Below, piece by piece: positions 1-12,800 of a stretch of DNA of 64,000 bases (the first letter of the stretch is position 1; each line of letters starts with the position of its first letter). Location of the stretch: NCBI RefSeq assembly GCF_035117555.1, contig NZ_JAYKPK010000009.1, forward strand, positions 1 through 64,000. Direction: 5' to 3'. Under the pieces are notes generated by a model. That model made no database searches and had not been told where the DNA came from. It saw only the letters and a program-made list of their open reading frames with translations. The position numbers were made by a program, and so were the translations under genes. This stretch comes from Yoonia sp035117555. Lineage in GTDB: Bacteria > Pseudomonadota > Alphaproteobacteria > Rhodobacterales > Rhodobacteraceae.

Positions 1-118
1 TGTAAAACGACGCATTGCTCATGCCATGTTCACGGCAAAGCTCGGCCACCGGCACACCACCTTCGGCTTGGCGCAGGATCGCAAGGATCTGGGGTTCGCT
101 ATATCTGGTCATCTTCAT
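1..118 (-). pseudogene. IS3-family transposase OrfA, N-terminal part (runs off window start)
   Basis: Read on the minus strand from 118, the translation begins MKMTRYSEPQILAILRQAEG and continues through AELCREHGMSNASFY to the window edge. This is the N-terminal helix-turn-helix region of IS3-family OrfA, which binds the element's ends. A GGAG ribosome-binding sequence lies just before the ATG. Only about 39 codons are inside the window, so I cannot tell whether the element is intact beyond position 1. It faces away from the second IS fragment at 190-327, so the two pieces are not one collinear element. Homology is by motif recognition only. Confidence 0.75.
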
Positions 119-189
119 TCAAAATCTCCTCGTTCATCTTGCCGAGAAAATTCTACTTCCGCAGCCCCTTACTTTCGGGGGGGATTACC

Positions 190-327
190 CCCGGTGTCCG
201 CAATTGGATGGAGTTCTACAATCACCGCCGCCCGCACAAAGCCCTTGGCGGCCGACCACCGGCAGTGATCTACTCACTGCAAATCGAAGCCACGCAACCC
301 GATCAGCAGGAGCAAATCAGAGCTTAA
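190..327 (+). pseudogene. IS3-family transposase OrfB, C-terminal remnant
   Basis: The plus-strand frame ending at the TAA at 325-327 encodes WMEFYNHRRPHKALGGRPP and then VIYS. This is the conserved tail of the IS3-family DDE transposase, where the FYN.RRPH.AL motif follows the last catalytic region. Nothing upstream in this frame resembles the rest of OrfB. The catalytic core is therefore missing and the piece cannot be functional. The join to the opposite-facing OrfA fragment lies around 180-195, near a run of seven or more G. The fragment sits about 150 bp beyond the 3' end of the giant gene; that gap holds no gene that I can see. Confidence 0.75.
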
Positions 328-477
328 AAAACGCCAGATCCTGTCTAAGCAAGGGGGAGCACCTCACCCTGCACCTGACCACCGCAATCGCCCGACCCGC
401 TGCACGCGATGAAAGTTCAGTGTCAGGTCAGTCGAGAGTTTGATGCCCATTTTTTCTGACCATCAGTTAAAATTCAC

Positions 478-3400
478 CTATTTTGCCATAATAGCACCTC
501 TCGAAAACGCCATCACACCAACGATCTCAGTCTGCGCAAAAGATAAGGGCGAGCTCTGTAAATGTAATCTTGTCGAAGAACCAAACCGGCTGAAACTGAC
601 TACAACCTTATCTGTGGAGTTCCTTGTCTGCGTGTCTGCTACCACAATCATATCGCTGAAGCCGGCAGGCACAGTCCATTGGCCAACGGCTCCACTCAAG
701 ACATTGAAGCTGTTTGCAACACCTGTCGCAGCACTTCCCCCTGATGACATTGCAATATAGCCGACTGTCTCAGCTGGTCGCGTATGAGAGCCGTGAAGGC
801 TACCAGTCTCAAGCCTAGCATCGAAGCCATCCTTACTGATGTTGAGAGGATCACTATCTACAGGGCGTGTATCGTTACGTGACATCGTTGTGGCCACCAC
901 AACTGGGGTAGATGTGAAGTCAGCAGCAAAGTTAACCCTGCCAGATGTGTTAGTCGCTTGGACAGTGCCGGCTTCAATCAGCCGACCATCAGCTAGCTGA
1001 TGTACCCCAGCCTTGATCGCCACCCACTGAATATCGATATTACTTAAGTTGAAAAGAGAGGCGTTCGTCCAGTTTTCAACCACAAAGGAAAAACCATTGG
1101 CATCACTTGATACAATCCTCAAAGAATATCTAGTACCATTCGCGTCAGCCCCCATCAGCGAGATAACGGCGTTCTGGATTGGCGCCGAATAGTTGACCCG
1201 AATTGGGTTGTTAATGTTGAACGAGCTTACACTAATAGTCCGGCTACCCGCCTGCCCGATCGCCTGAACACCTATCGTTTGTGCTGCTTGTGCTGCAGCA
1301 TCAAGCTGCGAAGCCGTTACTAGGTTGGCATCACTAGTCCGGGTACCCTTCAACATACCAGCCTCAAAAGCTGCAAAACCTACTGTTTCACCCATAAAGC
1401 GGAATGTCTCAAAATCTAGAGATTGCTCTTCAGCAACAAACAGGTTGGCACCAGATGTAGTTTGCGAACGCAGCATCAATGTCTGCGAATCGGTTTCTGC
1501 CAGGGTCTGTGTATCAGCCACGATTACACTTTGCGTGAATGCCTGACCAAAGTTCACATTGGCACTGTTTTGAGTGACATTGTTGGTGAGTTGGACTGTA
1601 CCCCCCGTGCTAAACGCGATGTAGCCAACGAGCTCTTGTGCGCGCGCTCCTTGGCGCGATTCTTCAACCTGAAGACGCACGTTAAACCCTGTTCTGGTGA
1701 CATTGATTGGATCGCTATCGACGGATGTTGGGTCTAGGGAGGACATAACAGAGGTTATGACCACTGGCGCGTTTGTACCAAAGTTTGCAGCAAAGTTAAC
1801 AGAACCACTCTGATGATCCGCAAGGACTGTGCCCGCTTCAATCACGCGACCGTCTGCTAGCGTATGGACACCGGCAGCTATCGCGACCCAGTTCACTGTA
1901 ACAGACTGCCATCTTACAGCCGTCTGATACTCCCACTCTTCAACCATGAAGCTGAAACCAGTCGCATCTCGCGAGACGACACGAAGTGTATATGGCTGCG
2001 CACCTACAGCCACTGTGCCAGTCAAGACGATCACAGGATTTGACACGTCAGCACCAAAGTTTACCCGTATCGGCTTACCCACGTTACCTGCGCTGACTGT
2101 AAGCAGGCCAGCCTGGCCTATATCGTTTCCAACGCTGGTCTGGCTTGCTGCTTGGAGTTGTTCTGCCGTCACCCAAGCGGCACTGCCAGTTCGGGTACCT
2201 ATCAAACTGCCTGTTTCAAATGCGGCAAAGCCAACCTGCTCACCCATAACTCGGAACTGCTCAAAATCAGCAGACTGATCCTCTTGGAGCCAGACGCGAA
2301 CGGAAGATGCACTAGGCGTCCCAATCAGCATAGTCACCTGAGTTTCACTATCATTCCGGGTCTGAGTGTCTGCAACAACAACCGTATTTATGAATTCGCC
2401 ACTATATTGCAGCGTCGAGATATTGTGCGTCACATTGCTGTGCGTGCCCACAGAACCACCTTGGGCAAAAGCAATATACCCAACCAGTTCCTGACCAAGC
2501 GATGAAGCATTGCGTGCCTCTTCAGTTTGGAGGCGGGCATTGAAGCCAGTGCGGGTCACATTGATCGGATCGCTATCGACCGATGTCGGATCAATCGAGG
2601 ACATCACTGTAGTGATCACCACCGGCGCGGAAACAAAGTCTGCTGCAAAGTTAACAGACCCGGTATCTCGATCAGCAAGAACAGTGCCAGCCTCAATCAC
2701 ACGGCCATCTGCAAGAGTGTACACACCAGCTGCAACCGCAACCCAGTTGATAGTTACTACCTGCGAACGCAAGCTTGATTGGTACTCCCAGCCATCAATC
2801 ACAAAACTAAAGCCAGTCGCATCCCGATCTACAATGCGTAATGTGTAGGTCTCGACACGCCAACCACTTGAACCTGTCAAAACAATAACAGCATTCTCAA
2901 TACTCCCGCCAAACTCAATACGCTGCGGCTGACCCATCACTTGAGCAGGGTTCACACGAACAGAACCAGCATAACCGATAGAGCCACTATTTTGACTATT
3001 AGTTGGATGCCTTACTGCCTGGAGCTGTTCTGCCGTCACCCAAGCGGCACTGCCAGTTCGGGTACCTATCAAACTGCCTATTTCAAATGCGGCAAAGCCA
3101 ACCTGCTCACCCATAACTCGGAACTGCTCAAAATCAGCAGACTGATCCTCTTGGAGCCAGACGCGAACGGAAGATGCACTAGGCGTCCCAATCAGCATAG
3201 TCACCTGAGTTTCACTATCATTCCGGGTCTGAGTGTCTGCAACAACAACCGTATTTATGAATTCGCCACTATATTGCAGCGTCGAGATATTGTGCGTCAC
3301 ATTGCTGTGCGTGCCCACAGAACCACCTTGGGCAAAAGCAATATACCCAACCAGTTCCTGACCAAGCGATGAAGCATTGCGTGCCTCTTCAGTTTGGAGG

Positions 3401-3850
3401 CGGGCATTGAAGCCAGTGCGGGTCACATTGATCGGATCGCTATCGACCGATGTCGGATCAATCGAGGACATCACTGTAGTGATCACCACCGGCGCAGAAA
3501 CAAAGTCTGCTGCAAAGTTAACAGACCCGGTATCTCGATCAGCAAGAACAGTGCCAGCCTCAATCACACGGCCATCTGCAAGAGTGTACACACCAGCTGC
3601 AACCGCAACCCAGTTGATAGTTACTACCTGCGAACGCAAGCTTGATTGGTACTCCCAGCCATCAACCACAAAACTAAAGCCAGTCGCATCCCGATCTACA
3701 ATGCGTAATGTGTAGGTCTCGACACGCCAACCACTTGAACCTGTCAAAACAATAACAGCATTCTCAATATTCCCGCCAAACTCAATACGCTGCGGCTGAC
3801 CCATCACTTGAGCAGGGTTCACACGAACAGAACCAGCATAACCAATAGAG
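478..3850 (-). repeat. Four C-terminal repeats of about 285 residues, H-type-lectin-like
   Basis: The repeats begin near residues 14,775, 15,063, 15,348 and 15,633. Each contains strands such as RIVDRDATGFSFVV followed by W-x-Y and VTINWVAVAAG, then APVVITTVMSS and VTRTGFNARLQ, and later VVADTQT and VGFAAFE. The pattern of a Val strand, a Gly-Phe strand and a W-x-A strand resembles H-type lectin domains, two per repeat. That assignment is my inference. The first two repeats are nearly identical; the third and fourth are progressively more diverged. Confidence 0.7.
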
Positions 3851-6800
3851 GCGTTCTGAACCGGATCAGTCGGTGTCTGCCCACCATCCCCTGGCGTCCC
3901 ACCATTCTCCACAGAGCGATCAGGCACCAATCCAGAACGCAACCAGACACCACCACGATCATCAATATAAGCGTAGCCACCAGAACCAGCCTGACTGCTC
4001 TCAATATCAATCAGTCTTGTCGCCCCTGAGCTCACAGGACGGTTGAACGGTGTCGAGGTCTCAAACCCACCTGTCCCCTGGTTGTAGAGATAGACAGGTG
4101 TCGCACCGGCAGTGGAAACGCTTTGCGAAGCACGCAGGTTAACCGTCGCTGCAGTTCCCTCGAAACCAGCTGCAGCCAGAACAGGCGCTCTGCGATCAGC
4201 AGAGCCAACAAGAAACGCCAGATCCTGGTTCTGCCGCGCAATCACACTGTGCGCGCCCGTCTCGTTGTAACGCTGTGGTGTGGCAGGCTGGCCATAAAGA
4301 ATATCACCGATATTCTGCCGCACCATCAGCTCATGCGACCCACCGGTCCCGAAGAGACGGTTGATCTCGCCGGTGGAGGTCTGTGCTTCAGCGATCTCGA
4401 TCGCACGGCGGATGACATGGGCTGCCTGCCCTGTGCCACCAGTCACCGTTGCAAATGCCCCACCCGCGATCTCGCGTTTGATCGTGGCATGGCCTGCGGC
4501 CATCACTGTGCCCGCAACTGTGTTGGGGTTCAGAGGATCACCATTGCCGGCAATCAGCATATTCGAACCAGCGCGGGCTGCCGGTGAGGGCTGCGCTGGT
4601 GCAAAGGGATTGCTTGTATCTGTGGACACCAGGTTTTTCAGGTGCCCGCCATAGAGGGACGAGCTGCCACCGACCACATCATTCTGACCAAGACCTGCAA
4701 TCACAGTGTCGTTGCCTGGGCCGGCCTCGATGTAATTCGAGCCAGCGACCGCAGGGATCGCCCCTACGCCTGGGCGGACCAGCACAAGATCGGACTGACC
4801 ACCGCTCTGCGCAGTCGAGGTCGCATAGAGGAATTCACGTCCTCCGTTAATATCGCGGTACATCAGCACCCCGAAGTCATTTGCTGTCTTGTCACCCCAA
4901 AGCCGCCAGCCTGAGCCATTTCCAGCATCAAGATAGGCATAGACATCGGCACCACGCAGCACGGACGGATTGACCCCTGCACGTGTATCAAAAGCACCAG
5001 CCTGGGTGAGCTGCAATGTCGCATCCCCAAGGATCAGATCATTGCCCTGACCACCAAAGAGCATGTCATCACCAGCCCCGCCTGCAATGATGTTAGACCC
5101 AAAGCGGCTCGCATCATGCGCCGGATCCATATGCAGCCTGATCTCGCGGATCAGTCTGCCTGTCGGATCAGCCTGGGCGGCTGCATTCGTGCCACCTGTC
5201 AGGATCAGTCTTGGATCTGTCTGCTGGGCCTTGACCCTGATCAGACCATGGCTGCCGATGACCACATCATTGCCAGCCCCTGCATCGATGATGTTATCCC
5301 CATCAGCCAGAGCAAGCCCTGTTGGGCTCAGCCTTGCGGCATCAATATAATGCCCGCCGATGATGTCATCATCGCCTGCCATACCCAGCAGCAGATCCGC
5401 ACCCTGACCACCGATGATCAGATCACGGCCTGAGCCGCCATGGATCCGGTCATTGCCGCCCTGATTGGCGGCAGTCAGGATCGAGTGCAGACCCAGAGGC
5501 CCGCCCTCAACAGGCAGGAAGATCCCTGCCGTTGTGGCAGCCGCAAGACCATCAATGATCCCATGATCACCAAAGAGGATGTTCTGACCACCGGATGTGG
5601 TGATCCGGTCAGCGTCGTAACCACCAAGGATGATATCATCACCAGCACCTGTGGTGATGATATCTGCATCACCATTTATGGCCTCAAGCGAGATCAGCTG
5701 ATCGATAACACCATTTGCGAAGAGCGCCCGCCCGAAATCACCAAAGATCCGGTTATTGCCACCCGTGGCGGTGATCGTATCTGCACCCTCGCCACCAAAG
5801 ACCAGAGCACCAGCCGCCCCAAGCGTGATCGTGTCGCCGGCACCGCCAGTTTGCGAGACGGATTCCGAGCGTTGAATGATTCCAGCGCTGTTGAAGAGCA
5901 GGTCTGCCCCATCACCAAAGAGGATGCTGCCGGCCCCTGTCAGGCTTGCATTGATCTGATCGGCCCCTGCGCCACCCGCAATAATATTGCGGCCGGCAAC
6001 TGTGGTGATCGTATCAGCTGCCCCACCTGTTGTGCTTGTCAGAGCTGTCGGGCGCGCGCCATTCCAGCCTGCAAACTGGGATGTGGTCACATGATCGCCA
6101 AAGACGATATTGTTGCCAGCCCCAGTGTTGATCGTATCTGTGCCTGCCAAATTCACAGCCTCGATACGCACCATACCAGTGATCCTGTCAAGCCGCAGAG
6201 CCCCATCACCCACGATCAGATCAGAGCTTGCGCCTCCGGTGATCGCATCATTGCCAGCGCCACCGACCAGCACAGAGCCAACGCCACCAGCAAAGATGGT
6301 ATCATTGCCGGCCCCTGCGTCGACAAGCACATGTCCACCCGATTGTCCGCGCAGATCAATCAGATCAGACCCTGGTGTCTGGGCATTTGCATCGGGGAAG
6401 AGACCCGGCCCATCGGCCGAGAGGTTTGGATAGAGCGCATTGCCCCGCTCGGTATCACCGAAGAGCACCACGCCTTGCGTGCCAGAGATCTGGCCCACAG
6501 TCAGATGATCATTGCCGGCCCCGCCATGCACCACGGTCAGCGCACCGCGCGCGGTGGCGTCCGATGTGTCAGGCAGTGTCGCAATATCAAGGCGATCATT
6601 GCCGGATCCGAGGAAGATTTCTGTCGTCTCGAAGCCGCGGGCAAAAAGGCCGCTATCCTGACTTATCAGCCCTTCAGGCCGGTTCAGAGCAACACCCGCT
6701 GCCGGCATGTTCAGACCGCTCAGGCGCAGAAAGCTCTGCCCACCAAGTGTGGCCGCAGAAATCAGACCATTCAGAGAGGCTGTCGCAAGCTGGCTCTGCA

Positions 6801-9800
6801 CCGAAAGACGATCAATCGCATTGTGATCCGTGCTGGCCGCTCTTGGCAGCACAAGCTGTCCGCGACCCGCCTCACCCGGCAGACCCAAAGCTCGGGTCAC
6901 AGGATCCGCAGCCCCCGCACCACCCTGCAATCTCAGACCACCCAACAGAGTATCAAGCTTGCCTCTTGCCACAACCGGCTCGATTGCATTCTCGCTCAAA
7001 GAGCTCTGGCTGACCCCATCCGCCTTAGGATAAGCCGCAATCCAGGCTGCAAAACTCACCGGAGTCTGGCTGACCAGCTGAGGACCACCGATCACAATTG
7101 GAGAGATCCCGAAGGCGGGTTTGCCATGACCCACAAGACCAGAGACTGCCCCACCCAGAACAACATGATCCGAGCCGGTGCCGCCAAACACTTCAGTCAG
7201 GCTGCCCGCGCGTGTGGCATGCAGATTTATACTGTCATCCCCAGTACGCCCATCGATCACAATATGTTCTTCACTGCCCGAGAGGTTCACACTGCGACCC
7301 GCACCGCGGATCCTTGTCTCTTCAAGCAGGATCACATCCGCAAGCTCGGAGCCCTGAACAACAAGTCGGTCCACACCCGCGCCGGCCACGATATCCACCT
7401 CAGCATTAAGCGCATATTGTGTCGCCCCGGTGTTCGAAAGCCCGGTTGCAAAGCTGCGCAGGATGATTTCGTCATCGCCTGCCCCGGCTTCAAGTCTTAC
7501 TCTGGCCGCATTGGCATTGACCTCAATGCGGTCATTGCCCGACCCGGTCCGGATCAATGTGGCATGGGCCACACCATTGCTGAGGCAGCCACCATTGACC
7601 TGCGTGGTCAGAACTCCACTCAGAGGACGCCCAGTCAAAAGATCAGTAGTCACAGCAGGGGCTGCGCCAAAGATCTGGCCAAGGATCACATGGTTATTGC
7701 CAGAGCCGGTCTCGACCAAAGTTGTGGTGGTCGTGTCGTCAAAGACCACAAGGTTGTCGCCCTCTCCTGTCTGGAGCAGAAGACCACCATTCTGGTTGCC
7801 ATTATAGATGATCTGCTCGGCAGAGCCTGCAGTCTGGCCAGCAAGGAGGCTTTCTGGTGTGCCATGCAGCAGGGCTAGCAGACCAGCGCGCGACAAGAAG
7901 ACATCATTCTGCACGGTGCCCTGCACCAACAGACGGTCAAGATTGGATGTCGTTGTTCCTGTATCCAGCACCTCGATCTTGTAATTGATCCCTGCGCCTG
8001 CCTGGCTGCCATGGGTCAGGATATTGACATTATCCGCTCCCGCACCGCCATCGATGACAAGACGGTCTGTTGCCAAGTGATTTGGCAGACGGATGATATC
8101 GATCTGATCATTGCCAGAGCCACCGAGGATCTTTGCATCCGCATTCAGACGCACAAGATCAAGCAGCAACATGTAATCAGCACCGCCACCAAGATCAAAC
8201 CTTGCTGTTTTTGCCTGAATTGCTGTCTCGGCAATCCTGAGATCATCAATACCCTCGCCGGTGCGCATCTCCAAAAGCTCTGCCGCCTGTATCAGGCCAC
8301 CATCGATATAGATCCTGTCATCGCCAGCACTAGTATCGATCACGATATCGCCTGCCGACGAGAACTCGCTGTCCAGAGTATCAATCAGATCATCCCCGGA
8401 TCCGAGCTGGATCGTCAGACCCTCACGACCCGCACGCAGCAAGGCTGTATCAAGCAGGATACCTGTGCGGGTGTTGCCCGTATTACGGATCACCAGCGCT
8501 TTTGCGGCGATCAGGCTACCTGCAGCAATCAGCACATCCTCAGCGCCATCATCTGCCCCGAAATCAATGGTCAGATTGGCAAGTCTTGATTCAAAACCAC
8601 CCGCATCAGCGATCTGGATCAGATCAGCGCCCGCCCCGGTTTGCACCAATGCATCACCGTTCAAAGCCACCATCATCGCGTTGATATTCAATGTGTCAGC
8701 ACCGCTGCCAGTGCTGATGGTCAGGTTGCGTGTGGCCTCTGCCAGCGCATCCACGGTGATGATGGCAGAGCCTGCACCTGTATTGCTGATCAGAATATCC
8801 CGTCCAGCAAGGAGCTTATCCCTGAGGCTGAGTGTTGCCTCGCCAGAAGCAATCGAACCAAGATCAATCTTGATATCAAGAGTTTGCGCTGTTGCTTTCT
8901 TAAAGAGAGTAACCTTGTCGCGACCTGCAGTTGTCTCGATCAAGATCTCACTGCCAGCAAGCAGATCATCGCGCAGATTGATCTCATCATCGCCAGAGCC
9001 GGTGCGTACCAGGATGAATGTGCCCGCAGTGATCTTGCCTGTGACATCAACAAGCGCATTACCAAAGCCGGATTTGAGCAGGCTGACAGATGTCCCTGAA
9101 GAGATATCACCCAGAACCTTTATGGATTCATGCGGGCCAACACCTGAGGGCGTGCTGCTACCACCTGCCCCAAGATCAAGACGGACCAATCCTGTGGTTG
9201 ATGTGACATCGCGGTCAACCCGGATGCTATCAAGCCCACCACCCATGCTGACGATCAGCGAATTTGCCGCCAGTGGCAGATCGGCTGAGCCTGCCAGCAT
9301 GCTGCCAGTCACTCTGAAAGTGTCATTGCCAGTCCCGGTTTCGACCAGGATATTCCGCCCGGCTGTCATATCACCAAATGGCGCAGTACTTGGCAAAACA
9401 CCGCCCTGAACCTTGATATCAGTCCCTAGGCTGCCGGAGGACCGCAGCGTGATATCCACACCGGCCGTCATATTGCCATCAATGATCTCAATACCCTGGC
9501 GCCCCAAAGTGCCACCAATCCCAAGATCCACCAGGATCGAGCCTGTCGTCGCAGTCATGTTGTTCTGCACTCTGGTCAGATCAGCACCCGCACCTGTCTG
9601 AATAGTCAGATTCCGGCCCGCAACGAGCGAGCGGCGGAAATCAAGAGTGTCATCGCCAGCGAGTGTGTTGATCACAATATCACGCCCGGCAAGAACCTGG
9701 CCATTCACATCGATCTTCACATCACCATCACCACTGGCGCGGATCAGAATATCGGTTCCCGCAAATATACCACCATCCTCAAGGATGAGGTTTTGTTCAG

Positions 9801-12800
9801 TGCTTGCTGTCCCAAGATCGACCAGCACATTGCCGCGCTCTGCATAAAGCGTATAGCTCTCTGCACCAAGGGCATCGGAGGCAGGCAGAGTGCCTCTGAT
9901 ATCTACCTGATCATTGCCCTCACCTGTCTGGATGATCAGATTACGGCCGGCTTTGACACCACCCTCAGTGATGATCGTATCATCGCCGCCACCCGTCCAG
10001 ATGTTCAGATCCCGGCCGGCAACAAGGTTTCCATCAGTACCGGCCTGCATGACCAGGGCACCGGTGTTATCGGGATAGGCGGTGACCGGGGTCAACTGCC
10101 AGATCAGAGGATTGCTGATCAGATCAAGCTGGCTCAGACCCGCAAGATTGATCAATTGCGAGGATGCCCCTGAATAGGTGTAGATCACAGGCTGGCCATC
10201 AAACTGGAACCGCACGAGATCGCCCTGATTGACCGTCACAGGCTGGGAAGGATCAAGCTGGAGTGCTGAAAGCCGATCAAAAGCATCAATTTGCAGACCT
10301 GTTAGCAGCTTGGTCGAGGTTGTGCTCATCAAGAGCCTGTAGCCACCATCCTGAATCTCAGCCACTCTCAGGCCATCCTGCTGGTTGCTCCCACCAGGAG
10401 TGACCAGCACAAGGCGATCATTCACATTCAGTCTTGCATTGGCATCAAGCTTGCGCGCAATCACAACGTTGCTGGTGACATCGAACATAAACTCGCTGCG
10501 CAATGTCTGGGTGAATACGATCTGGCCAAAATCAGCCGAGATCTCGCGAACTACTCGCTCCTGAACAACACCATTCTGCGCGACCCTTATCGTATCACCA
10601 GCGCGTAGCCCCTTAAACAGCCCGGCCGTGCCGGTGATCGTTCCAAAGCCTGCATCATTGCGCAAAACAAGCGACTCGCTCAGCTGCGATGTGATCACCT
10701 GCGCCTGACCTGCATTGGCAACTGTGAGGCCAAACCCGGAACGGATCACATAAAGATCACGCTCGACCGCCTGATGCTGGGTCTGCGGCAGTTTGAGGAT
10801 CCGCAGATCCCGCACTGTGGTGATATTGCCAGTCAAGGTGAATTGATCGTTCTGATCAAGATCATCCCCGAAATCAATAATCACATCCCCGCGTTGGACC
10901 GAGTGGCGGGTATCGCGCGCGTCATCAGCCTCATTGGGATCAATATCCTCAAGCCCAAGGACTGGCACAAGATACCCAAAGCTCTCGAGATCGCCATCGA
11001 TATCAAGCAGGTCATTGCCCTCACCAAGGCGGATGAAGATATTGGCTGCCGACAGATCTGTGTCGATCGTCACGCTGTCATTGCCAGCAAAAGTATCCAG
11101 TATAAAATCACGCGCCAGCGTCAGACTGCCTGTGATTGTGACAGTATCATTGGCAATTCTGCTGGTGCTGATGATCAGATCACCCGCGGTGCGGATAGTC
11201 ACATCTGCCCCTGTCCCGTTAGTCGTCGTCTCTGTGATCCCACGTGTGATCACAGAGCCCGCGATGGTGACATCACCCCCCCGCTGGTCATCAGTACTCA
11301 GGACATCATAATCAGTATTGATGATGATATCACGCAACGCATCCAGAGTAGCGCCAGATCGCAGCACGAAATGATCACCCGCATCAAAGCGAATAGAGCC
11401 CTGCTCTGAAGTGATCGTCACCCCCGCATTGACCGTGATAGTGTCGCCATTTGGATCAGCGCTATCATTGGCGATATAACGGATATCACCAGCAGCAGTG
11501 ACCGAACTGCTGATCGTAACCGGAGAGGCTGCACTGACAATGACCTCGCCACCGGCAAACATACCTGCCGCAGCGGAATCTCCGAATGCCAGAACCTCAA
11601 GATCGCCAGAATTGGCAAGATAAGTGTTTTCTTCGGTAGATTTGCCCTGCAGTACCCCGATCCGGCTGAAGATAGGATTATCAATCTCACCAATATTATA
11701 GCGGGCAACAAGATAAGCACGGCCACCTGTGACATTGGAAATTCGCTCCCTATCAGCATCAAGACCGGCCGCGTTGAAGATCGAACCGTTCGATGCCGTG
11801 ACAAAGGCAGTGCGGCCAATATCGTTGGGCTGGATGACCTGTTTTTGCACCGTGCCGGCGAGCGAGTTGATTGACAGGAAGGTCGCAAAATCAGCACCAG
11901 GCCGCTTTGCTGTCAATTGCACCGCGCCAAGACTGGTCGCAACTTCGGCCGCGATCTGCTCGGAAAGCGTCACATTGGCATTTATCAGCGTAGCGATCCG
12001 GCCTGCAATGTTCTGACGGGCAATCAGACTATCGCCCGCCACTGCGCCACCAACACTGTCTTGCAAATCCTCTTCGCGCACCCTGTAGCTGATGGCCACA
12101 CCCTCAATGGTGACACTGATCACATCATTGATCGCCAGGATACCGCCAAGCACAAGGTTCTCGACCTGCGCGATCGGATCGCTGGCCGCGATGGTGAAGA
12201 CATAGATATTGCCATCGCCGACACCATTGGAATCGACTTGCGTGATATAAGTGTCCTGGAAGCTCTGCGTGGTCAGCACACCAAGCTGGTTCCTTGCCAT
12301 ATCGATATCGAGATCGTTGCCAGCCTGGCCGATGAAGCCATTGACAGCACGCAATGTGATATTGTTGCCGTAGATATCAGCCCGCGGCAGGCTCGCTGTG
12401 GTTTCGGAGTTGCTGTAAGGGTCTTGCGGGTTTGCAAGATCAACGGCGTCCAGCAAGGACTCGCGCGCAGTCAGGGTGACATCGCCAGTCGCAAAAGCGG
12501 TGCGCAGATGCAGATCACCTGCCTGATAAACAACAATATTCTGCAATACCACAGAGCTGTGATCAATCTGCCCGTTGCCATCAGGGATCTCTTCCCCGGC
12601 AATCAGTGTCACCCAGCCACGACCAGCCGCAGAACCATCCCCTCTCGCTTCAATCTCAAACGGATTTGCATCACTGCCGATAGAGCCCAGCGCCCTCAGA
12701 CGAATATCCGCCGCTTCGATGTTCACGAAATCAAGATTAATCGCATCAATGATGCTGCCATCGATTGCCCAGAGATCAACATCACTGCTCGAAGAGAAGA

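Noticed and set aside
2159..3850. A CRISPR-like reading of the direct repeats
   Set aside because: The repeats are 825-bp coding blocks with no spacers; no short regularly spaced repeats were seen anywhere in the window.
5440..7878. An 812-codon open frame on the plus strand
   Set aside because: It lies entirely antisense to the RTX-like and Gly/Asp-rich part of the giant gene. The repeated Asp/Gly/Ile codons there leave the opposite strand free of stops; the translation is Cys/Arg/His-rich with no domain.
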